Notes: generated by a model from the sequence alone, not told the origin. A DNA stretch of 21,547 nucleotides from Ruminococcaceae bacterium UBA5904 (GCA_002431305.1 DJEG01000079.1:14050-35596); one strand, 5' to 3'; counted from the stretch's first letter, positions 7,071-15,210 are shown. Program-made: numbers and translations.

Positions 7071-7685
7071 ATGAAAAAAGAAAACAACAAAAAATCAAAC
7101 GTAAACATCCGCGCGCTTTGCGTAACGGGAATCATGAGCGCGCTGGGCGCGCTGTTAATGCTCGTGGAGTTTCCGCTGCCAATGCTGATTCCGGCGTTTA
7201 TAAAAATGGACTTTTCGGAACTGCCGGCGCTGATTACGACATATGCGTTCGGTCCCGCATACGGCGTAGGTGTATGCTTTCTCAAAAACGTACTGCACCT
7301 GATATCGGGTTCGACAATGGGAATCGGCGAACTGTCAAATTTCGTTTTAGGTTCCGTGTTCGTGCTTATCGCGGGATTATTTTATAAGAAAAAGAAAACG
7401 AAAAAAAGCGCGGTATTAGGCGCGGCTGTCGGTTCGCTCGTAACGGCGATTGTGTGCGTATTTACGAATTATTTTATCGTATATCCGCTCTACTGCAAGG
7501 TTCTCGGTCTTACTATGGAGGCTATAATCGGCATGTACCGGGAGCTTCTGCCGTCGGTCGGCAGTCTGTTTACGGCTCTTCTTATATTCAACCTGCCTTT
7601 TACATTTGCAAAGGGAATGATAGACACGCTTCTGTGTGCGCTTATTTATAAGCCGGTTTCTCCGCTTTTGCACGGCAGAAAATAA
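7071..7685 (+). CDS. ribU: Riboflavin ECF transporter, substrate-binding S component RibU
   Basis: Integral membrane protein, 204 residues, with about six hydrophobic segments. It captures riboflavin from outside; uptake needs the shared ECF module (EcfA, EcfA' and EcfT), which is not in this window. The segment IKMDFSELPALITTYAFGPAYG, followed by LKNVLHLISGSTMGIGELSNF, is the RibU signature. The FMN riboswitch directly upstream supports the substrate. I chose ATG 7071, which has GGGGAG at 7056-7061. An in-frame TTG at 7032 would add 13 residues but lies inside the terminator loop, before the ribosome site. The next gene has its own promoter, so ribU is probably transcribed alone. No strong terminator is seen after the stop. 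Confidence 0.93.
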   Translation: MKKENNKKSNVNIRALCVTGIMSALGALLMLVEFPLPMLIPAFIKMDFSELPALITTYAFGPAYGVGVCFLKNVLHLISGSTMGIGELSNFVLGSVFVLIAGLFYKKKKTKKSAVLGAAVGSLVTAIVCVFTNYFIVYPLYCKVLGLTMEAIIGMYRELLPSVGSLFTALLIFNLPFTFAKGMIDTLLCALIYKPVSPLLHGRK

Positions 7686-7713
7686 GAATTCGACAAAATG
7701 TTCGTTTTGGGTA

Positions 7714-7742
7714 TTGACAATACCAAGATACGAATGTATAAT
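7714..7742 (+). promoter_or_regulatory. Consensus promoter of the SAM riboswitch/metK unit
   Basis: Perfect TTGACA (7714-7719) and perfect TATAAT (7737-7742) with a 17-base spacer. The -35 box sits in the middle of a 15-base palindrome, GGTATTGACAATACC (7710-7724). Confidence 0.88.
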
Positions 7743-7765
7743 TTATTTGCAAAAATTGATACGAC

Positions 7766-7858
7766 CCTTATAAAGAGTGGCAGAGGGAACGGCCCTGTGA
7801 AGCCCGGCAACCTGCGTATGCAAGGTGCCAAGTCCGACGGTTATACCGAGAGATAAGG
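7766..7858 (+). promoter_or_regulatory. SAM-I riboswitch (S-box)
   Basis: P1 pairs CCTTAT (7766-7771) with ATAAGG (7853-7858). The S-box core follows in order: AAGAGTGGCAGAGGGA, GGCCCTGTGAAGCCCGGCAA, the arm CCTGCGTATGCAAGG, TGCCAAGTCC and ACCGAGAGATAAGG. Binding of S-adenosylmethionine, the product of the downstream enzyme, stabilises P1 and favours the adjoining terminator, giving direct feedback control of metK. Confidence 0.95.
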
Positions 7859-7862
7859 TTTT

Positions 7863-7894
7863 AACTCACGGTACGTATGCGCCGTGAGTTTTTT
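7863..7894 (+). terminator. S-box expression-platform terminator
   Basis: AACTCACGG (7863-7871) pairs with CCGTGAGTT (7882-7890), and the right arm continues into TTTTTT. It immediately follows the SAM-I aptamer and precedes metK. Confidence 0.88.
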
Positions 7895-7941
7895 ACTTTT
7901 TAAAAAATAACGGTAAGGGTTGAAAGGAGTTTAAGAAAAAA

Positions 7942-9126
7942 ATGGCAAAAAGACTTTTTACATCCGAGTCCGTTACTGAGGGACATCCGGATAAAATCTG
8001 CGACAGAATTTCTGACGCAATACTCGACGCTATGCTCGAGCAGGATCCGCAGTCGAGAGTCGCATGCGAGTCTACCGTAACGACCGGTATGGCTATGGTT
8101 ATGGGTGAGATTACGACAAAAGCAGTTGTCGACATTCCCGCTATTGTAAGAAAGACGATATGCGATATCGGATTTGACAATATAGACGCGTGCTACGACG
8201 GAAATTCGTGCGCGGTATTTACGACGATAGACAAGCAGTCGCCCGACATCGATATGGGTGTCAGCAAGTCGCTTGAATTAAAAGGCGGCGAGGATGACGA
8301 ATATAACTTAAACGGCGCGGGAGACCAGGGCATGATGTTCGGCTATGCGTGCGACGAAACGCCCGAACTTATGCCGATGCCCATCTCACTCGCTCACAAA
8401 CTCGCAATGAAACTTGCCGAGGTCAGAAAGAACGGCGAGATTAAGTATTTAAGACCCGACGGAAAAACTCAGGTTACGGTTGAATATGACGGTGATAAGC
8501 CCGTCAGGGTCGATAGTGTCGTCATTTCGACGCAGCACGATCCCTCGGCGGAACTTTCGCAGATCAGAAAAGACATGATTGAGCATGTAGTAAAGCCCGT
8601 TATTCCCTCCGAACTTCTCGACGAGAATACGAAATATTTTGTAAACCCGACAGGCAGATTCGTAATAGGCGGGCCTGCGGGCGACAGCGGACTTACCGGA
8701 CGTAAAATAATCGTTGATACATACGGCGGTTACGCGGCGCACGGCGGCGGAGCATTCTCGGGCAAAGACCCGACGAAGGTTGACCGTTCGGCTGCATACG
8801 CGGCTCGTTACGTTGCTAAAAATATCGTAGCGGCCGGACTTGCTAAAAAATGCGAAATAGAGCTTGCATACGCTATCGGCGTTGCAAAACCCGTTTCCGT
8901 AATGGTAAACACATACGGCACGGGTGCGGTTTCGGACGAAAAACTTGCCGACGCGGTAAACGAGGTATTCGATTTAAGACCCGCTGCCATTATAGATCAT
9001 CTTGATTTAAGACGTCCTATATATAAACAGCTTGCAGCATACGGACACATGGGCAGAACGGATATCGACGTTCCGTGGGAGCATACGGACAAGGTAGAAG
9101 CGCTCAAAAATGCAGTAAAAGACTAA
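7942..9126 (+). CDS. metK: S-adenosylmethionine synthetase
   Basis: Cytoplasmic enzyme that makes S-adenosylmethionine from methionine and ATP, the main methyl donor, used among others by TrmK and RimO encoded in this window. The length (394 residues) is standard. Family motifs are intact: GHPDK (14-18), [12 protein letters not shown] (125-136), [27 protein letters not shown] and the P-loop GGGAFSGKD (268-276). AAAGGAG precedes the ATG by about 12 bases, a slightly long spacing. The gene is controlled by its own promoter and an S-box riboswitch and ends in a strong terminator, so it is a single-gene unit. Confidence 0.98.
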   Translation: MAKRLFTSESVTEGHPDKICDRISDAILDAMLEQDPQSRVACESTVTTGMAMVMGEITTKAVVDIPAIVRKTICDIGFDNIDACYDGNSCAVFTTIDKQSPDIDMGVSKSLELKGGEDDEYNLNGAGDQGMMFGYACDETPELMPMPISLAHKLAMKLAEVRKNGEIKYLRPDGKTQVTVEYDGDKPVRVDSVVISTQHDPSAELSQIRKDMIEHVVKPVIPSELLDENTKYFVNPTGRFVIGGPAGDSGLTGRKIIVDTYGGYAAHGGGAFSGKDPTKVDRSAAYAARYVAKNIVAAGLAKKCEIELAYAIGVAKPVSVMVNTYGTGAVSDEKLADAVNEVFDLRPAAIIDHLDLRRPIYKQLAAYGHMGRTDIDVPWEHTDKVEALKNAVKD

Positions 9127-9134
9127 ATAAAAAA

Positions 9135-9180
9135 CAGGACTGCCGGATTATGAATTTCGAATCAGGCAGTCCTGCTTTTA
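9135..9180. terminator. Bidirectional terminator between metK and the minus-strand gene
   Basis: CAGGACTGCC (9135-9144) pairs perfectly with GGCAGTCCTG (9165-9174), with an inner GATT/AATC extension. T-runs follow on the plus strand (CTTTTATTT) and on the minus strand (TTTTTT, the complement of 9129-9134). It serves metK from the left and the gene at 9188-9508 from the right. Confidence 0.88.
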
Positions 9181-9187
9181 TTTGCAT

Positions 9188-9508
9188 TTAATTATAAAAT
9201 TCGTTCATCTTCTTAATTTCGAACGTATAAACTTTAAACCGTTTCTTCTGATAAGCATCGACGAAATCGGCGTTTATTTTTACGTCCTTTTCACGTGTGC
9301 GAAGCGTCAGGTCTACGTTATTATAGTGCAGTTCCTCTATAGTATCGACGGCCGCAAGTTCGATATACTGTTTTTTCGTCTCTTTATCCGTATGAATAAA
9401 GACGTTGAAAACGGGGACGGCGGTATCACCGACAAAGAGCTGTTCAAAACTTCCGCGGTCGGCGTTTTTTCTTTTTTTTGATTTTTTTATTTTATCTAAA
9501 AACGACAT
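9188..9508 (-). CDS. Small conserved-looking protein of unknown function
   Basis: A 106-residue protein that I do not recognise. It begins with a Lys-rich stretch (MSFLDKIKKSKKRKNADRG) that could be a membrane-surface or nucleic-acid contact, then a compact mixed region: FEQLFVGDTAVPVFNVFIHTD (21-41), a Lys-rich turn, and alternating hydrophobic residues (YIELAAVDTIEELHYNNVDL). It ends with FVDAYQKKRFKVYTFEIKKM. There is no signal peptide or membrane helix. The composition is normal for a soluble alpha/beta protein. The gene is real: it has a promoter (9550-9578), AGAGGG (9515-9520) 6 bases before the ATG, and a shared terminator. It diverges from the DUF1858-trmK run. The plus-strand frame over the same bases has no ribosome site and an unlikely composition. 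Confidence 0.75.
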   Translation of the reverse strand: MSFLDKIKKSKKRKNADRGSFEQLFVGDTAVPVFNVFIHTDKETKKQYIELAAVDTIEELHYNNVDLTLRTREKDVKINADFVDAYQKKRFKVYTFEIKKMNEFYN

Positions 9509-9549
9509 TTCAAGCCCTCTGTAATATACTATAAATTCGGATATATATA

Positions 9550-9578
9550 AATATATCCATATTTTTTTATTATGTCAA
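9550..9578 (-). promoter_or_regulatory. Promoter of the unknown minus-strand gene
   Basis: Read on the minus strand, TTGACA (9578-9573) and TATATT (9555-9550) are 17 bases apart. A palindrome, GGATATATATAAATATATCC (9539-9558), covers the -10 box and could be an operator or merely A/T bias. Confidence 0.7.
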
Positions 9579-9631
9579 CATAAATTGAGTAAAAACAACA
9601 TTAAATCGCTATTTATTTTTTTATACGCATG

Positions 9632-9640
9632 TGGTATACT
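9632..9640 (+). promoter_or_regulatory. Extended -10 promoter for the DUF1858-trmK run
   Basis: TGGTATACT is an extended -10 (TGnTATACT) about 35 bases before the first ATG. The -35 region (about 9612-9617) is only T-rich, as is common for extended -10 promoters. Confidence 0.55.
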
Positions 9641-9674
9641 AATTTTGAATAGAAAATAAAGTGAGGTTTTTATA

Positions 9675-9872
9675 ATGGAAATAACTAAGAATTCAACTAT
9701 CGGCGACGTACTCGACGCAGACCGCACTCTTGCTCCCTACTTCTTCGAAATGGGTATGCATTGTCTCGGATGCCCCTCAGCAAGAGGCGAAACAATCGAG
9801 GAAGCATGCGCTGTTCACGGCGTTGACGTTGACGAGCTTATCGCAAAGCTTAACGCTCACGAAGCAAAGTAA
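9675..9872 (+). CDS. DUF1858 domain protein with CxxC pair
   Basis: A 65-residue protein that consists of one DUF1858 domain, also described as the hybrid-cluster-protein-associated redox disulfide domain. The diagnostic parts are IGDVLDADRTLAPYFFEMGMHCLGCP, with Cys30 and Cys33 forming a CxxC pair, and the helical end ETIEEACAVHGVDVDELIAKLN. The pair may hold a redox disulfide or a metal; the exact role of the family is not settled. GTGAGG (9661-9666) is the ribosome site. The stop overlaps the trmK start by one base (TAATG), so translation is coupled. No hybrid cluster protein gene is adjacent here. Confidence 0.9.
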   Translation: MEITKNSTIGDVLDADRTLAPYFFEMGMHCLGCPSARGETIEEACAVHGVDVDELIAKLNAHEAK

Positions 9873-10537
9873 TGGAGTCTCTCACTCCGAGACTTAAAAC
9901 GGTTGCCGGATTCGTACGAAAGGGGCATAAACTGATTGATGTCGGTACGGATCACGGCTATATACCGGCATATCTTATTACAAAGGGCGTTATTCCGTTT
10001 GCCGCTGCATGTGACATCGGCAGAATGCCCTTGCTTAATGCAAAAAAGACTGCTGAAAAATACGGCATTGAGGATAAAATGAAGCTTACGCTGTCCGACG
10101 GATTGAAAAAAATCGACCCCTCGGACGGCGATGATATTGTTATTGCGGGAATGGGCGGAGAACTTATCAGAGATATTCTGAAAGACTGCGAATGGATAAA
10201 GGACAAAAGAATCCGCCTGATTTTACAGCCCATGACTCATGCCGAGGATGTAAGGCGCTTTTTATACGAAAACGGATTTTACATTTTAGAGGAAAAAGGC
10301 GTAAAAGACGCGGGAAAATACTACTGCGTTATTGCCTCGGAATACGAACCCGGGCATAAAGCCGATGAATTCGACATAGTATTCGGTTTTTCGGACTCTT
10401 CGGAGGAATATAATCAGGTAAGATTAAAACAGAAAAATAAGCTCTGCGACAAAATGAACGGCGCTCGGATTTCAGGTGACAAGGAGAAATACGACTACTG
10501 CCGGTCGCTTTTGGACGAATATGAAAAAAGAGGGTGA
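9872..10537 (+). CDS. trmK: tRNA (adenine(22)-N1)-methyltransferase TrmK
   Basis: Cytoplasmic Rossmann-fold methyltransferase, 221 residues, that places a methyl group on N1 of A22 in tRNA using S-adenosylmethionine. The SAM-binding loop is DVGTDHGYIP (23-32), and the catalytic-site GMGG is at 93-96, preceded by DDIVIA. The stretch LILQPMTHAEDVRRFLYENGF is typical of TrmK. The C-terminal coiled coil (about 170-221) matches the family layout. It sits immediately before a Nif3-family gene, as is common in Firmicutes, with only 4 bases between stop and next start. Confidence 0.92.
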   Translation: MESLTPRLKTVAGFVRKGHKLIDVGTDHGYIPAYLITKGVIPFAAACDIGRMPLLNAKKTAEKYGIEDKMKLTLSDGLKKIDPSDGDDIVIAGMGGELIRDILKDCEWIKDKRIRLILQPMTHAEDVRRFLYENGFYILEEKGVKDAGKYYCVIASEYEPGHKADEFDIVFGFSDSSEEYNQVRLKQKNKLCDKMNGARISGDKEKYDYCRSLLDEYEKRG

Positions 10538-10541
10538 AATA

Positions 10542-11312
10542 ATGACGGTCGGTGATATTTACGAATACTTAAATTCCGTTGCTCAATTTAAAACACAGGA
10601 AAGTTGGGACAACAGCGGAATTATGACAGGTGATATTAACGACGAAGTTAAAAAAATACTGTTCGCGCTCGATTTTACGCCCGAGGTTGTAAAAGAAGCC
10701 GAAGAACTCGGCTGTACGCTGATAGTAAATCACCATCCTGCGTTATTTCATCCGGCAAAAAGTTTTGTTTCGGGAACAAACGGACTTTATGAAGCCGCGA
10801 GGGCGGGAATATCCGTAATTGCTTCGCATACATGCCTTGACATGGCGGACGGCGGTGTAAACGACGTTTTGTGTTCTGCGCTCGAACTTAAAAATATAAT
10901 AAAACTTTATCCCGAATCGGACGACGCTCCGATAATGAGAGCCGGTACGACAGAAAGACGGAGCGTTGAGAACTTCGCCGAATTCGTATCAAAAAAACTA
11001 AAAGGCGCGGTCAGATTCACGGGAAAAAGAGACGTTGAAAAAATCGCGGTATGCTCGGGCAGCGGATGCTCATTTCTTAAATTCGCCGCAGAATCGGTCT
11101 GTGACACGTTCGTTACGGGCGACGCGTCGCACCATGATTTTCTGGACGCTCAGATGATGAATATAAACCTCATTGCTGCGGGGCACTTCGAGACCGAAAA
11201 TATCGTAATGAGCATTTTGGCAGAAAAAACAGGGGATAAATTCAAAGACATCGAGACTTTCGTTTCGTCTCAGAAAAGCCCCGTCGGGACGGTGATTTTT
11301 AATGGCTCTTGA
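10542..11312 (+). CDS. Nif3-like dinuclear metal-centre protein (DUF34)
   Basis: A 256-residue protein of the Nif3/YqfO family, hexameric toroids with two metals per subunit; the substrate is not firmly known, and cyclohydrolase-like and metal-handling roles have been proposed. Metal-ligand blocks are visible: VNHHPALFHP (His64 and His65), SHTCLDMADGG (Asp100) and the C-terminal AAGHFETENIV. The length indicates the short form without the extra middle domain of B. subtilis YqfO. A frame reaching back to 10476 exists, but AGAGGGTG just before ATG 10542 decides the start. It overlaps the next gene by 11 bases. Confidence 0.92.
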   Translation: MTVGDIYEYLNSVAQFKTQESWDNSGIMTGDINDEVKKILFALDFTPEVVKEAEELGCTLIVNHHPALFHPAKSFVSGTNGLYEAARAGISVIASHTCLDMADGGVNDVLCSALELKNIIKLYPESDDAPIMRAGTTERRSVENFAEFVSKKLKGAVRFTGKRDVEKIAVCSGSGCSFLKFAAESVCDTFVTGDASHHDFLDAQMMNINLIAAGHFETENIVMSILAEKTGDKFKDIETFVSSQKSPVGTVIFNGS

Positions 11313-13035
11313 CGGTATATTTTTAAATCTGCTGTGCTCGCAGTTAAAGGATAAATTAATATCGGGAAAGCTCGAAAAAGTTTATATGCCGACAAGGTAC
11401 GAACTCGTTTTTTCGATAAGGACGAGAGCGGGCGGATATAAATTTCTGCTATCCGCTTCGGGCGCGTCGCCGAGGCTTCATCTGACCGCGCAGGCTCCAG
11501 AGAATCCGCCGAACCCGCCGATGCTGTGCATGCTGTTCAGAAAACAGCTCGCGGGCGGAACGCTCATTGATATAGAGCAGATCGGATTCGACAGAATCGT
11601 TAAACTCAAATTTGAGGCGACTAACGAGATAGGCGACAGGGTAAAACGCACTGTCGTAATAGAAATAATGGCGCAGTACAGCAACATTATTCTGCTCGAC
11701 GAGAACGAAAGAATTATAGATTCGATAAAGAAAGTCGACGCGTCGAAATCATCCGTAAGGCAGATACTGCCGGGGCTCATGTACGAAATGCCCCCGTCGC
11801 AGGATAAATTCAGAATAACCGAATCAAATACGGATGAAATTATAAATAAAATATTATCATTTAAAGATAAAAAACTTTCGTCGGCAGTTCTCTCGGCGGT
11901 CGAGGGCGTTTCCCCGACTCTTGCAAAGGAAATAGCATACCGTTCGGGCGGAGATTTGAATATTAGCGAAGTAACGCAGAAAACGGTTGATAAATTAAAA
12001 TTCGAACTCTCGGCGCTTAAAAGCATTGTAATAAACAAAAGCGCGTCACCGACCGCTGTCCTCACGGACGAGGGAAAATATACGGAATTTTCGTTTATCC
12101 CGCTGTCAATGTATTCCGACGGCTATGAATTTAAAAGTTTTTCAGATTTGAGCGAACTGCTCGATAATTTCTATTTTGAAAGAGAACGGTTTGCGAGAAC
12201 GAAGTCAAAAGCCGACGATCTTTTTAAAACCGTTAACAATCTTATAGAACGTACGTCAAAAAAGATAAGCAATCAGAAAATCGAGCTTGAAGAATGCGCC
12301 GACAGGGACACGAAACGCATTTACGCCGAGCTTATCAACGCGAATTTGTACCGTTTGACAAAGGGCGGATATGAATATGAGGTCGAGAATTATTACGACG
12401 ATAATAAACCGATAAAAATACCGGTTCGTCCCGATTTATCGCCGTCTGCGAACGCTCAGAGATATTTTAAGGAATACAGAAAATCGCAGATTGCGGAAAA
12501 AAAGCTTACGGAGTTTATCGCCTCGGGAGAGGAGGATCTCGAGTATCTTCTGACCGTCCGCGATGAACTGAACCGGGCGGACACCGAACGAGAGATAACG
12601 GAAATAAGACTCGAATTATCGGAGGGCGGATATATAAAACGCAAAGTCGGAACGAAAAACAAAAAGGCTTCGCCGATGCCACCGATGAGGATAGAGGCTC
12701 CCGACGGGTTTTATATCCTGGTCGGCAGAAATAACATTCAAAACGACAAGCTGTCGCTTAAAACTGCGGCAAAAACGGATATGTGGTTTCACATTCAAAA
12801 AGCTCCGGGTTCGCACGTTGTTCTCGTCTGCGACGGCAGAGAACCGACGGATAAAGCTATGGAATTTGCCGCCGGTGCCGCCGCGTACTATTCGTCGGGA
12901 CGGGAAGCGGGCAGTGTTGTTATAGATTATACACCGGTTAAAAATTTAAAAAAGCCCAATGGCGCAAAGCCGGGGTTCGTGGTATACTACACTTATCAAT
13001 CCACCGTTATAAAACCGCGTAACCCCCAGGGCTGA
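11302..13035 (+). CDS. rqcH: Ribosome-associated quality-control factor RqcH (NFACT family)
   Basis: A 577-residue cytoplasmic protein that binds 50S subunits carrying a stalled nascent chain and tRNA, and recruits tRNA-Ala to add C-terminal alanine tails that mark the chain for degradation. The NFACT-N domain (about 1-180) has RLHLT, PPMLCMLFRK and the key pair Asp97-Arg98 in GFDRIV, needed for tailing in B. subtilis. A helix-hairpin-helix part with SPTLAKEIAYRSG follows, then a long charged coiled coil (about 285-435). The C-terminal NFACT-R domain (about 460-570) contains LVGRNNIQND, MWFHIQKAPGSHVV and KPGFVVYYTY. All domains are present. It starts inside the end of the Nif3-family gene. 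Confidence 0.95.
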   Translation: MALDGIFLNLLCSQLKDKLISGKLEKVYMPTRYELVFSIRTRAGGYKFLLSASGASPRLHLTAQAPENPPNPPMLCMLFRKQLAGGTLIDIEQIGFDRIVKLKFEATNEIGDRVKRTVVIEIMAQYSNIILLDENERIIDSIKKVDASKSSVRQILPGLMYEMPPSQDKFRITESNTDEIINKILSFKDKKLSSAVLSAVEGVSPTLAKEIAYRSGGDLNISEVTQKTVDKLKFELSALKSIVINKSASPTAVLTDEGKYTEFSFIPLSMYSDGYEFKSFSDLSELLDNFYFERERFARTKSKADDLFKTVNNLIERTSKKISNQKIELEECADRDTKRIYAELINANLYRLTKGGYEYEVENYYDDNKPIKIPVRPDLSPSANAQRYFKEYRKSQIAEKKLTEFIASGEEDLEYLLTVRDELNRADTEREITEIRLELSEGGYIKRKVGTKNKKASPMPPMRIEAPDGFYILVGRNNIQNDKLSLKTAAKTDMWFHIQKAPGSHVVLVCDGREPTDKAMEFAAGAAAYYSSGREAGSVVIDYTPVKNLKKPNGAKPGFVVYYTYQSTVIKPRNPQG

Positions 13036-13050
13036 AAGGAAGAATTATAA

Positions 13051-13884
13051 ATGGAACAGAAAAAAATAGTTACTATTCAGGACATTTCATGCTTCGGAAA
13101 ATGCTCGCTTACCGTCGCGCTTCCGATTATTTCGGCTATGGGTATAGGATGCGCGATTATTCCTACCGCCGTTCTCTCTACTCATACGGGCGGATTTAAG
13201 GGGTATACGTTTAAAGACCTCACCGATGAAATTCAGAAGATTTCAGATCACTGGCAGAGAGAGGGACTTTCATTTGACGGAATCTACACCGGTTATCTCG
13301 GTTCAAAAGAGCAGATCAGACTCGTTTCGGATTTCTTTGACAGATACAGAACCGACAGCAATATAATTTTCGTCGACCCTGCAATGGCGGACAACGGCAA
13401 GCTCTATCCCGGTTTCGGCGACGATTTCCCCGCGGGCATGGCTTCGCTGTGCGCTAAGGCAGACTACATTGACCCCAATATGACAGAGGCAACCCTCATG
13501 CTGGGCGAAGAGTACCCGGGTGATAACTACGATATGGATTACGTCCGCTCGATTCTTAAAAAACTCTGTGCGCTCGGATGCAAAACGGCGATTCTTACCG
13601 GCGTTAAGCAGGGGGACAAACAGGGAGCGGTCGCTTACGACAGCGTAAACGACAAATACTATGAGTATTTCAGCGAGAATCTGCCCATGAGCTGTCACGG
13701 CACGGGCGACGTTTTCTCATCGGCTCTGATGGGCGCGCTCACGCTCGGCAAGGATATGAACGAGGCTCTCGCTATCGCGGTTGACTACACTGTCGACTGT
13801 ATGAAACTGACTTACGGCGACGAATCGCACTGGTACGGCGTTAAATTCGAACAGGGTATAAAGAAACTTGTAAACAGACTGTAA
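13051..13884 (+). CDS. Pyridoxamine/pyridoxal kinase (PdxY-like)
   Basis: A 277-residue ribokinase-fold enzyme that phosphorylates B6 vitamers in the salvage route to pyridoxal phosphate. The N-terminal QDISCFGKCSLTVALPIISAMG and the PTAVLSTHTGGF block are typical of pyridoxal kinases. YTGYLGS and VDPAMADNGKLYPGF follow. The ATP/Mg and catalytic part is HGTGDVFSSAL, with the base Asp220. The length is normal for bacterial kinases of this group. GAAAGGAAG precedes the ATG, 15 bases after the rqcH stop, and no terminator lies between, so it is probably the last gene of the run. Preference among pyridoxal, pyridoxine and pyridoxamine cannot be told from sequence. Confidence 0.88.
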   Translation: MEQKKIVTIQDISCFGKCSLTVALPIISAMGIGCAIIPTAVLSTHTGGFKGYTFKDLTDEIQKISDHWQREGLSFDGIYTGYLGSKEQIRLVSDFFDRYRTDSNIIFVDPAMADNGKLYPGFGDDFPAGMASLCAKADYIDPNMTEATLMLGEEYPGDNYDMDYVRSILKKLCALGCKTAILTGVKQGDKQGAVAYDSVNDKYYEYFSENLPMSCHGTGDVFSSALMGALTLGKDMNEALAIAVDYTVDCMKLTYGDESHWYGVKFEQGIKKLVNRL

Positions 13885-13901
13885 GTTTTGATATGACCAA
13901 C

Positions 13902-13980
13902 CCCCGCGGAGAGGGATGTGAAACGTCTTTTTTCGCGGGGCAATTGTGATTTGAGTCCGAACGGGGGATTTTTTCGGACT
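13902..13980 (+). terminator. Hairpin cluster after the B6 kinase gene (probable terminator)
   Basis: CCCCGCG (13902-13908) pairs with CGCGGGG (13934-13940). AGTCCGAA (13954-13961) pairs with TTCGGACT (13973-13980). An alternative pairs CCCCCG (13901-13906) with CGGGGG (13962-13967), followed by ATTTTTT, which would be the more terminator-like form. The options exclude one another, so the active structure is uncertain. Confidence 0.5.
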
Positions 13981-14019
13981 GTATCCCGGGATTTTATGTC
14001 TGATTTTTGAAAAAAAGTG

Positions 14020-14048
14020 TTGCATTTATAAAAGAAATATTATATAAT
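14020..14048 (+). promoter_or_regulatory. recA promoter
   Basis: TTGCAT (14020-14025) and perfect TATAAT (14043-14048) with a 17-base spacer. Transcription would start at about 14055, inside the LexA-like box. Confidence 0.75.
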
Positions 14049-14054
14049 ATCTAT

Positions 14055-14068
14055 CGAACATTTGTACT
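14055..14068 (+). promoter_or_regulatory. Candidate LexA (SOS) operator at recA
   Basis: CGAAC-ATTT-GTACT resembles the Gram-positive LexA box CGAAC-N4-GTTCG, with a perfect left half and two differences in the right half. Its position across the predicted start site of recA suits repression. The assignment depends on this resemblance and on known SOS control of recA. Confidence 0.55.
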
Positions 14069-14100
14069 GTAAATTTTGGTTCCGAAAGGATGTTTTATAT

Positions 14101-15210
14101 ATGGCCGATAAGGAAAAGGCTTTGGAAACGGCTTTGCAGCAGATTGAGAAAAAATACGGCAAGGGCGCGATTATGCGTCTCGGCTCGACGGCGAGCCTTA
14201 ATATAGAATCGATTTCGACCGGTTCGATTTCTCTTGACAATGCTACGGGTATAGGCGGTCTGCCAAAGGGCAGAATAGTAGAGATTTACGGTCCGGAATC
14301 ATCCGGTAAAACAACACTCGCGCTCCATGTTGTTGCGCAGGCGCAGAAGGCCGGCGGAGAAGCCGCGTTCGTTGACGCGGAGCATGCTCTTGACCCCGTT
14401 TATGCTTCTCATCTCGGAGTTGACGTTGACTCTCTGCTCGTTTCACAGCCCGACAACGGCGAACAGGCTCTCGAAATTACCGAGGCTCTCGCGCGTTCCG
14501 GCGCGCTCGACGTTGTTGTTGTCGACTCCGTCGCCGCTCTTGTTCCCAAAGCCGAAATCGAGGGCGATATGGGCGACAGCCACGTAGGTCTGCATGCAAG
14601 ACTCATGTCGCAGGCGTTGAGAAAGCTTACCGGCGCGATTGCAAAATCAAATACAATCGTTATATTCATAAATCAGCTTCGTGAAAAGGTCGGCGTTATG
14701 TACGGAAGTCCGGAGGTTACGACAGGCGGACGCGCGCTTAAATTTTACTCTACAATGCGTATGGACGTAAGAAGAGTCGAACAGCTCAAAGGTCCCGGAA
14801 ACGAATTTATCGGTTCCAGAACAAGAGTAAAAATCGTTAAAAACAAGGTCGCGCCTCCGTTTAAAGAGGCTGAATTCGATATCATGTACGGTGCAGGAAT
14901 ATCAAAAGTCGGCGAAACCGTAGATATCGGCGTTAAGCTCGACGTTCTCAAAAAGAGCGGAGCATGGTTCTACTACGGCGATATGAGACTCGGACAGGGC
15001 AGAGAAAACGTAAAAACATATTTACAGCAGAATCCCGAACTTATGGCTGAAATAGAAGAAAAAATTCGAGTTAAGATGAAAGAGAACGCGAACTCAAAAA
15101 CCGGTTCGGACGCTAAAAAAGAAGCTCCCGTTTCGGCTAAGCCCGTTATGAAGGCCCCCGCAACGCAGGCTCAGGCTAAGGCGAGACTTGATATTACGGT
15201 TGACGACTGA
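14101..15210 (+). CDS. recA: Recombinase RecA
   Basis: A 369-residue ATP-dependent DNA strand-exchange protein and LexA co-protease. It has the N-terminal helix [19 protein letters not shown], Walker A GPESSGKT (64-71), [17 protein letters not shown], the L2-region [22 protein letters not shown] and the conserved [19 protein letters not shown] variable Lys/Ala-rich acidic-ended tail closes the protein. I chose ATG 14101 because GAAAGGATG lies just upstream. The longer frame from 14062 would start inside the LexA-like box. The stop overlaps the recX start by one base (TGATG). Confidence 0.98.
   Translation: MADKEKALETALQQIEKKYGKGAIMRLGSTASLNIESISTGSISLDNATGIGGLPKGRIVEIYGPESSGKTTLALHVVAQAQKAGGEAAFVDAEHALDPVYASHLGVDVDSLLVSQPDNGEQALEITEALARSGALDVVVVDSVAALVPKAEIEGDMGDSHVGLHARLMSQALRKLTGAIAKSNTIVIFINQLREKVGVMYGSPEVTTGGRALKFYSTMRMDVRRVEQLKGPGNEFIGSRTRVKIVKNKVAPPFKEAEFDIMYGAGISKVGETVDIGVKLDVLKKSGAWFYYGDMRLGQGRENVKTYLQQNPELMAEIEEKIRVKMKENANSKTGSDAKKEAPVSAKPVMKAPATQAQAKARLDITVDD

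Noticed and set aside
9182..9481. Plus-strand reading frame of 99 codons opposite the unknown gene
   Set aside because: It has no ribosome site, begins next to the metK terminator, and has a composition expected of an antisense shadow.
10476..10541. 22-residue N-terminal extension of the Nif3-family protein
   Set aside because: It overlaps the end of trmK in another frame, has unlike composition and no ribosome site, whereas ATG 10542 does.
14062..14100. Upstream in-frame start for RecA
   Set aside because: It falls within the LexA-like box and predicted transcription start; ATG 14101 has GAAAGGATG and gives the normal RecA N-terminus.
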